Shown here one piece after another: positions 8,528-12,493 of a stretch of DNA of 12,493 nucleotides (position 1 is the first letter of the stretch; every line of letters starts with the position of its first letter). A program made the position numbers and the translations under genes. The stretch spans positions 1 through 12,493 of the forward strand of contig JAQIBO010000435.1 of NCBI GenBank assembly GCA_027859055.1, in the 5' to 3' direction. The notes under the pieces were generated by a model. That model was given only the letters and a program-made list of their open reading frames with translations. It did not search any database and was not told where the DNA came from. The DNA is from Spirochaeta sp. (lineage in GTDB: Bacteria; Spirochaetota; Spirochaetia; DSM-27196; Alkalispirochaetaceae).

Positions 8528-8553
8528 GACCCGCGAGGTCGAATAGGAGAGTG
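8528..8553 (+). repeat. Left-end internal direct repeat, copy 2
   Basis: This is the partner of 8477-8502, with hairpin GACC-CGCGA-GGTC followed by GAATAGGAGAGTG. The last 11 bases (ATAGGAGAGTG, 8543-8553) occur again at 9775-9785, directly before the bpuR-like gene. Confidence 0.65.
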
Positions 8554-8603
8554 GCACGATCCACCGCATAGGACTCCGGCTCAAATCGAAAGAGGAGAGC
8601 GAT

Positions 8604-9710
8604 ATGCGAATGAGTGTAGGGGTAGATTTGCACAAGAGTCAGTTCACGGTGTACTGGCGAAGCGACGACGGGATTACCGGGAAACATGAACGGTATGCGA
8701 CGACCGACGACGGGTTCTGCCGATTTGAGGCGGCATTGCAGTCGGTGTTCGAGATCGGGACGCCGGTAGAAGTTGCGGTGGAGTCCACGGGAAACACGCG
8801 GTACTTCAAGCAGCGGGTTGAACGGTGTGGTGTACCGGTTCGCGTGGTGAACACGGCGAAGTTCAAGGTAGTGACCGAATCGGTGAAGAAGACCGACCGG
8901 CACGACGCGGCGACGCTGGCGGAGTTCCTGGAGAAGGACATGCTGCCGGAATCGCATCTGTGTTCACCGGAGAGCGAGGAGCTCAGACGGGTGATCAAGA
9001 CGCGCAAGGTGCTGGTAGAGACGATCGTGACAGTGAAGAACCAGCTGCACGGATTGCTGTTGAGCCTGGGGATTGAATCGAAGCGCGGGCAATTGCAGAG
9101 TGCAAGAGAACGCCGGCGCGTGCAAAGCGTGCTCGCGGCACATCACGTCGCCGGCAACGCGGTAGACCCGCTGTTTGAAACGATAGACCGGTTGGCGGCG
9201 GAGGTCAAGAAGCTCGATCGGGTTATCGCGGAGATGACGAAGGATGACGAGGTGGTGCAGCTGATCATGACGATTCCCGGAGCGGGATTGATCACCGCGG
9301 CAACGATCCGGGCGTTCACCGACGACATCCGGCGGTACTCGACGGCGGGGAAGTACGCCGCGTATGCCGGGTTGGTGCCGTGGGTGCAGAACTCGAACGA
9401 GACGATCCACCACGGACGGATTACCAAGCGGGGTCCGGTGGAGTTGAGAACGGCGTTCGTCCAGGTCGTCCTGGGGATGGTTCGTATGAGACGACGTACC
9501 GGAACGTACCGGATTATCGAACGGTACGACCGGTTGAAGCGAGCAAAGGGATCCGGACGGAGCATCATTGCGACCGCCCGGCAGTTGAGTGAGATCATCT
9601 ACCGGATGCTCACCAATGGAATGCCATTTGATGAGATGAAGATGGTTGACCCGACGATCCGGCGGAAGGTGACTGAGATGCGTGCGGCAGCATGGGATGC
9701 CGCGTCTTAA
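8604..9710 (+). CDS. IS110-family transposase (DEDD, bridge-RNA-guided recombinase family)
   Basis: A 368-residue, apparently intact recombinase. The N-terminal RuvC-like (DEDD) domain shows GVDLHK (D8), VAVESTGN (E60) and KTDRHDA (D98, D101), matching the spacing of known IS110 enzymes. A helical coiled linker follows (about 125-215). The C-terminal Transposase_20 domain contains IPGAGLITAATIRAF (224-238), YAAYAGLVPWVQNSNE (251-266) and GRITKRG (271-277). The catalytic serine of the family is likely S264, where most members have SG; that assignment is tentative. Family members excise as circles and insert without target-site duplication, guided by a structured RNA from the element. AGAGGAGAG lies before the ATG. 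The next Met (residue 3) is a weaker alternative start. There is no frameshift or early stop, so it may still be active. Confidence 0.95.
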   Translation: MRMSVGVDLHKSQFTVYWRSDDGITGKHERYATTDDGFCRFEAALQSVFEIGTPVEVAVESTGNTRYFKQRVERCGVPVRVVNTAKFKVVTESVKKTDRHDAATLAEFLEKDMLPESHLCSPESEELRRVIKTRKVLVETIVTVKNQLHGLLLSLGIESKRGQLQSARERRRVQSVLAAHHVAGNAVDPLFETIDRLAAEVKKLDRVIAEMTKDDEVVQLIMTIPGAGLITAATIRAFTDDIRRYSTAGKYAAYAGLVPWVQNSNETIHHGRITKRGPVELRTAFVQVVLGMVRMRRRTGTYRIIERYDRLKRAKGSGRSIIATARQLSEIIYRMLTNGMPFDEMKMVDPTIRRKVTEMRAAAWDAAS

Positions 9711-9721
9711 CCATGAGCCGG
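9709..9721 (+). repeat. Right junction direct repeat of IS110 element
   Basis: AACCATGAGCCGG begins inside the transposase stop codon and matches 8398-8410 at 12 of 13 positions. Bases 9714-9724 (TGAGCCGGAGT), spanning the repeat and three flank bases, are exactly complementary to 8573-8583 in the candidate bridge RNA. Confidence 0.6.
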
Positions 9722-9777
9722 AGTTGAGCTCACGGGTGACTTTTTATAGGAGTTGAGCTCACGGTTGACTTTTTATA
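9720..9777 (+). repeat. Two tandem 29-bp units in the leader of the bpuR-like gene
   Basis: Two head-to-tail units (9720-9748 and 9749-9777) beginning GGAGTTGAGCTCACGG and ending TGACTTTTTATA. They differ only at position 17 (G or T). A third GGAG (9778-9781) starts what would be unit three and serves as the ribosome site of the next gene. Each unit contains the 8-bp palindrome TGAGCTCA and the right arm of the split palindrome. There are no spacers. It could be a slippage duplication or paired regulatory sites; I see no matching promoter. Confidence 0.85.
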
Positions 9778-9787
9778 GGAGAGTGCA

Positions 9788-10069
9788 ATGGGAGTACGAG
9801 GGGAGCTGTTCTCTGCACGGGCAAAGAGCAAAAATGACCGAAGAACCTACTTTTTTAATGTGAAAGAGAACCCCCGGAACGACCTGTTTCTAACGGTCGT
9901 TGAAAGCAAAAAACAGGAGGGTTCGGATCAGTTTGAACGCCATCAGATCGTCGTTTTTGAGGATGATATCGAGTTATTCCGGAAAGGCCTTGAGACAGTT
10001 ATTGAGTATCTTGACGGTCGGAAACCGCCGCAATCGGCACGACGCCGCGGAAAGAACGACGGTGAATAG
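9788..10069 (+). CDS. bpuR: PUR-domain nucleic-acid-binding protein, BpuR-like (DUF3276 family)
   Basis: A 93-residue protein of the bacterial PUR family. Visible family features are the start MGVRGELFSARA, then TYFFNVKENPRNDLFLTVVESKK (about 20-42) and FERHQIVVFEDDIELFRKGLETVIEYL (about 49-75), i.e. one beta-beta-beta-beta-alpha PUR repeat that would act as a dimer. The basic tail (78-90) is probably disordered. Borrelia BpuR binds DNA and RNA, modulates transcription and represses its own translation; the symbol is borrowed from there. GGAG (9778-9781) lies 6 nt before the ATG. The leader carries the 29-bp tandem repeat and sits directly after the IS110-family element, so its native promoter may have been displaced. 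The 3' end overlaps rnhB by 71 bp in opposite orientation. Confidence 0.9.
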   Translation: MGVRGELFSARAKSKNDRRTYFFNVKENPRNDLFLTVVESKKQEGSDQFERHQIVVFEDDIELFRKGLETVIEYLDGRKPPQSARRRGKNDGE

Positions 10070-10616
10070 CGCACGGCCCGTGGGTGCGTAGTGCCAGCCT
10101 GTGAGCCGCTGTCGGATACCCCTTGTGCTGTTCAAACCCGTATCGATCGTCTTGCGCCGCGTATTGCACCATGCGGTCGTCGCGGGCGTTTTTTGCAAGG
10201 ATCGAGGCGGCCATTACCTCGGGGATTGTCGCGTCGGCACCGACCAGCGCGCGGCAGCTGGGGAGCCCGGGAGGGCAGAAACGGCCGTCAACGGTAACGT
10301 CAATGGCGCCATCTGCACCGGTGGCACGGAGCTCCGCAAAGGCGCGCTGCATCGCCAGAAGGGTCGCGTTGTGAATGTTCAGGCGATCGATCTCGTCGTT
10401 CTCGACCCAGCCCAGGCCAAACCGGACACCGTGTTCACGAAGCTGCAATTCCACCCACGCTCTGCGAGACGCAGAGAGCTTCTTCGAGTCTGCAAGAATC
10501 GAGCAGTCAAAATGGGGCGGAAGAATTACGGCTGCTGCGGTGACCGGTCCCGCCAGGGGACCACGTCCGACCTCGTCAATACCGCATTTCAGCGTCTCCG
10601 TATTGGGGTGCTGCAT
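9999..10616 (-). CDS. rnhB: Ribonuclease HII
   Basis: A 205-residue RNase HII, which cuts the RNA strand of RNA/DNA hybrids and starts removal of single ribonucleotides from DNA in the cytoplasm. The four metal ligands are visible: D14 and E15 in GIDEVGRGPLAGPV, D110 in VDG, and D128 in GADATIPEVMAASILAK. Other family blocks are ADSKKLS (42-48) and the tail YGFEQHKGYPT ... HGPCAIHRRSF (159-189). Most homologues end soon after HRRSF; here about 16 more residues follow, and this tail is encoded opposite the 3' end of the bpuR-like gene. The ATG has no clear Shine-Dalgarno sequence. The gene is divergent from smc with a 41-bp gap. Confidence 0.95.
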   Translation of the reverse strand: MQHPNTETLKCGIDEVGRGPLAGPVTAAAVILPPHFDCSILADSKKLSASRRAWVELQLREHGVRFGLGWVENDEIDRLNIHNATLLAMQRAFAELRATGADGAIDVTVDGRFCPPGLPSCRALVGADATIPEVMAASILAKNARDDRMVQYAAQDDRYGFEQHKGYPTAAHRLALRTHGPCAIHRRSFRGVVPIAAVSDRQDTQ

Positions 10617-10631
10617 TTTGTACGGTATACT
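10603..10631 (+). promoter_or_regulatory. Possible smc promoter
   Basis: TATACT (10626-10631; 5/6 to TATAAT) lies 17 bp after a weak -35, TTGGGG (10603-10608; 3/6). Transcription would start near 10638, giving a leader of about 20 nt with GGAG. The -35 falls inside the first codons of rnhB. The -10 overlaps the palindrome GTATAC, so a divergent minus-strand promoter is also conceivable. Confidence 0.4.
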
Positions 10632-10657
10632 ACGAAAACCTTACGTGTGGAGCAAGC

Positions 10658-12493
10658 GTGTTTTTAAAGAGTATCGATCTGTTCGGCTTCAAGTCGTTCG
10701 CTGAAAAAAGCCACATACAGTTCACCGACGGGATTTCCGCTCTCATCGGGCCCAACGGGTGCGGCAAGAGTAATGTTGTTGATGCGGTAAAATGGGTGCT
10801 CGGCGAGCAGGCGACAAAAAGTCTGCGGGCGGAGCGGATGGAAGATGTGATCTTCAACGGCACTGATCAGCGAAAACCGTTGAACGTCGCGGAAGTAACC
10901 CTGACGCTGGAGAACAACGGTGTGTTGCCCCTCGATGTGCCGGAGATCACCGTCAAGCGGCGCCTTTTTCGTTCCGGCGACAGCGAATATTTCATCAACA
11001 ACACTCCGGTGAAACTGAAAGATGTCCGTGAACTGTTCTACGATACGGGTATCGGAAAATCTGCCTACTCCATTATGGAGCAGGGCAAGATCGATCAGGT
11101 GCTTTCGACGAAACCGGAAGACCGGCGAACGTTGTTTGAAGAGGCCGCCGGAATCACCCGCTATAAGATGCGGGGACGTGAAGCTGACCGTAAACTTGAA
11201 CGAACCGAAGCAAATATGCACGAGGTCGAGTCGGTCCTGGCGGAGGTGAAGCGGTCATACGACTCGCTCAAGCGCCAGGCGGAGAAGACGGAAACCTACC
11301 GAACGCTTCGAAATACCCTGTTCGACGTGGAACTGGACCTTCAACTTGCCCGGCTGGGACAGTTCCGGGAACAGCAGGCAGGCTCGGACCAGCGGTACGA
11401 AAAACTTGACGCCGTACGAACCGCTCTCAAGGGCGAAATCGACGGTTTGAATGAAAAGCTTGAAACGGAGCTGGACCGGGTTAACACGATGGAAAGCCGC
11501 CTCGTGGAGGTGCAGAAGTCGTTATACGGCATTGAGGTCGAAAAAAGCTCACGCCTGGAGCGGGTTTCGCTGATTCGCGGCCAGCTTGAACAGCTGCAGG
11601 AACAGATCTCTGCGGAACAGAACCGCCTCGAGTCGTTGCGACGGAAAGACCGCGAGCTGGCTGAGGCCCGGGATGCTGCGGAACTTGCAGCCTCGGAAAC
11701 CGACAACGAAATCGGTGATATCGACGTAGCCATAAAAACTGTCCAGGAACGAATTGACCGAAGCCGGGAACGTCAGCGGGATGCGCGGACCCGGATCGGA
11801 CAAAATGAGGAGGCGATCGCGGGGCACGACCGGGAGGTTGGAGAGTGCCAGCGGGAATTGCGCACCGTAACTGATGAGCTGGTCGGGGCGCTCGACAGTA
11901 AATTGCGTGAGTCCGGGTACTCCAGTGCGGAACGGAAACGCGCCGAGGAGACACTCCGTACAGCGATGGACAACCACGTGATCGTTGTTCGCGGACGCAA
12001 AGAAACGCTGGGCGACCGGCTGCGACTGCAGGAAGACCCCGCCGATAGAAGCGCCGCGCTGGAACAGGCGTTTACGGCGATAGAAAAATCGTGGGCCGAT
12101 GTGCACGGGGCGGTTTCATCGTACCAGGAGGCGATTCCACGATTTCTGGATGACTTTCTTGCCCCGGAAGGGACGATTACCCGGAAACGCTCCCTTGATG
12201 ACCGCATCGAGGTGCTCCAGGAGAATAACCGAACGCTTCGCGAAGAGATCCAGAGCCTGAATACTGAAATTACATCGCTGGAAAAGACTATAGAGACGGA
12301 ACGGGGAAATCTGGAACAGATGCGCCTCAATCGGGTGCAACTCGCGGGACGCGCGCAGGGGCACCGTGAAACTGCCAGGCGGCACGCTCGAGTAATCGAT
12401 GAAAATGCGCGCCAGATCGGTGAGGTTGAGCGCCAGGTTCTTCGAAACAAAAAACGCGCCGAAGAGATGACTGAAAGCGTCGCAGCGTTACAT
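10658..12493 (+). CDS. smc: Chromosome partition ATPase SMC, 3' partial (first 612 residues)
   Basis: The frame opens with GTG (GGAG at 10649-10652, 5 nt upstream) and has no stop up to the window edge. The N-terminus is canonical: FLKSIDLFGFKSFAEK, the Walker A GPNGCGKSN at 31-39, then VVDAVKWVLGEQ, SLRAERMEDVIFNGT, and the Q-loop MEQGKIDQVL (Q142) with EEAAGITRYK. From about residue 165 on it is coiled coil rich in E, R, Q and L. No clear hinge (glycine-rich domain) appears by residue 612; spirochete SMC proteins are often short, so the hinge may be reduced or lie beyond the edge. SMC dimers load on DNA with ScpAB and compact and separate chromosomes. The gene was placed by its GTG start; its ABC signature and Walker B lie outside the window. 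Confidence 0.95.
   Translation, partial: MFLKSIDLFGFKSFAEKSHIQFTDGISALIGPNGCGKSNVVDAVKWVLGEQATKSLRAERMEDVIFNGTDQRKPLNVAEVTLTLENNGVLPLDVPEITVKRRLFRSGDSEYFINNTPVKLKDVRELFYDTGIGKSAYSIMEQGKIDQVLSTKPEDRRTLFEEAAGITRYKMRGREADRKLERTEANMHEVESVLAEVKRSYDSLKRQAEKTETYRTLRNTLFDVELDLQLARLGQFREQQAGSDQRYEKLDAVRTALKGEIDGLNEKLETELDRVNTMESRLVEVQKSLYGIEVEKSSRLERVSLIRGQLEQLQEQISAEQNRLESLRRKDRELAEARDAAELAASETDNEIGDIDVAIKTVQERIDRSRERQRDARTRIGQNEEAIAGHDREVGECQRELRTVTDELVGALDSKLRESGYSSAERKRAEETLRTAMDNHVIVVRGRKETLGDRLRLQEDPADRSAALEQAFTAIEKSWADVHGAVSSYQEAIPRFLDDFLAPEGTITRKRSLDDRIEVLQENNRTLREEIQSLNTEITSLEKTIETERGNLEQMRLNRVQLAGRAQGHRETARRHARVIDENARQIGEVERQVLRNKKRAEEMTESVAALH

Larger units (their letters stand above)
8439..8587 (+). 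ncRNA. Candidate bridge RNA core in the IS110 left end
   Basis: Hand folding gives three parts. A closing stem pairs 8439-8451 (GATTTGAGGCGGA) with 8575-8587 (TCCGGCTCAAATC): 12 pairs and one G-G mismatch. Module 1 is an outer stem 8461-8469/8500-8508 (8 pairs including one G-U, one mismatch), internal loop 8470-8476/8490-8499 and hairpin AGCC-CGCGA-GGCT (8477-8489). Module 2 is an outer stem CGTGC/GCACG (8520-8524/8554-8558), internal loop 8525-8527/8541-8553 and hairpin GACC-CGCGA-GGTC (8528-8540). Two internal-loop modules in the non-coding left end is the layout known for IS621-type bridge RNAs, whose loops bind target and donor DNA. The true 5' and 3' ends cannot be placed. A -10-like TAGAAT lies at 8416-8421, just inside the left boundary, with no good -35 in the current flank. 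Confidence 0.5.
8411..9721 (+). mobile_element. Intact IS110-family insertion sequence, about 1.31 kb
   Basis: The element contains one full-length DEDD transposase gene (8604-9710), 193 nt of non-coding left end and only 11 nt after the stop codon. Borders are set by the 12/13 direct repeat (8398-8410 and 9709-9721). If the core is counted at the left instead, the unit shifts by up to 13 bp without changing length. A long left end with a short right end fits the IS110 subgroup, whose bridge RNA lies upstream of the recombinase. Against this, the 20-bp inverted arms outside the borders could be sub-terminal repeats of the element, which would extend it to about 8370-9780. The element sits between plsC and the bpuR-like gene and disrupts neither coding region. 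Confidence 0.7.

Noticed and set aside
8500..8571. Two tiny reading frames after AGGAGA in the element's left end (9 codons from 8500, 6 codons from 8551)
   Set aside because: They are too short and unlike each other in sequence. The repeated part is better explained by the RNA hairpins.
9765..9770. TTGACT as a -35 box for the bpuR-like gene
   Set aside because: A correctly spaced -10 would fall in the coding region and the sequence there (ATGGGA) is not -10-like.
9720..9777. CRISPR-like direct repeats
   Set aside because: There are only two units, head to tail with no spacers, and no cas genes nearby.
9711..9787. Bridge RNA downstream of the transposase, as in the IS1111 subgroup
   Set aside because: Only 77 nt lie before the next gene and they are filled by the tandem repeat. 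The long structured non-coding end is upstream.
10101..10667. Plus-strand open frame (188 codons) opposite rnhB
   Set aside because: The minus strand encodes RNase HII with all four metal ligands, so this frame is its shadow.

Overview
The window looks like the chromosome of a free-living, moderately GC-rich spirochete (Spirochaeta/Treponema relatives). Three things point there: a PUR-domain protein of the Borrelia BpuR type next to rnhB and smc, a very large membrane SpoIIE-type phosphatase with the C-terminal layout I associate with spirochetes, and a membrane-anchored PilZ protein. This placement is inference from gene content; there is no rRNA in the window.

Layout. (1) 2-6537, plus strand: a helical, TPR-like protein whose start lies before the window, then a 1544-residue phosphatase whose ATG overlaps the first gene's stop codon (TAATG). 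The phosphatase has a signal peptide, a beta-propeller with Asp-boxes, Ig/FN3-like domains, three membrane segments, a HAMP domain and a SpoIIE/PP2C catalytic domain. The pair looks like an envelope-sensing partner-switch input. (2) 6558-7550, minus strand: a PilZ (c-di-GMP) membrane protein, convergent with the phosphatase and preceded by a good sigma70-type promoter. (3) 7616-8359, plus strand: a PlsC-like acyltransferase, divergent from the PilZ gene. (4) About 8388-9781: an intact IS110-family element with a 193-nt non-coding left end and a very short right end, lying inside a split palindrome; a 29-bp tandem repeat follows it. (5) 9788-12493: bpuR-like gene (plus), rnhB (minus, overlapping the bpuR-like gene by 71 bp tail to tail) and the first 612 codons of smc (plus, GTG start, running off the window).

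The most interesting part is the IS110 element. IS110 recombinases are now known to use a structured bridge RNA from their non-coding end. Here the left end can be folded by hand into a closing stem around two stem/internal-loop/hairpin modules. The terminal hairpins of these modules share the loop CGCGA and have compensated stems (AGCC/GGCT and GACC/GGTC). An 11-nt stretch of the same RNA is complementary to the right junction of the insertion. Joining the two flanks without the element rebuilds a terminator-like palindrome between plsC and the bpuR-like gene, which suggests the element targeted that palindrome. RNA ends, guide assignment and exact element boundaries are unproven.
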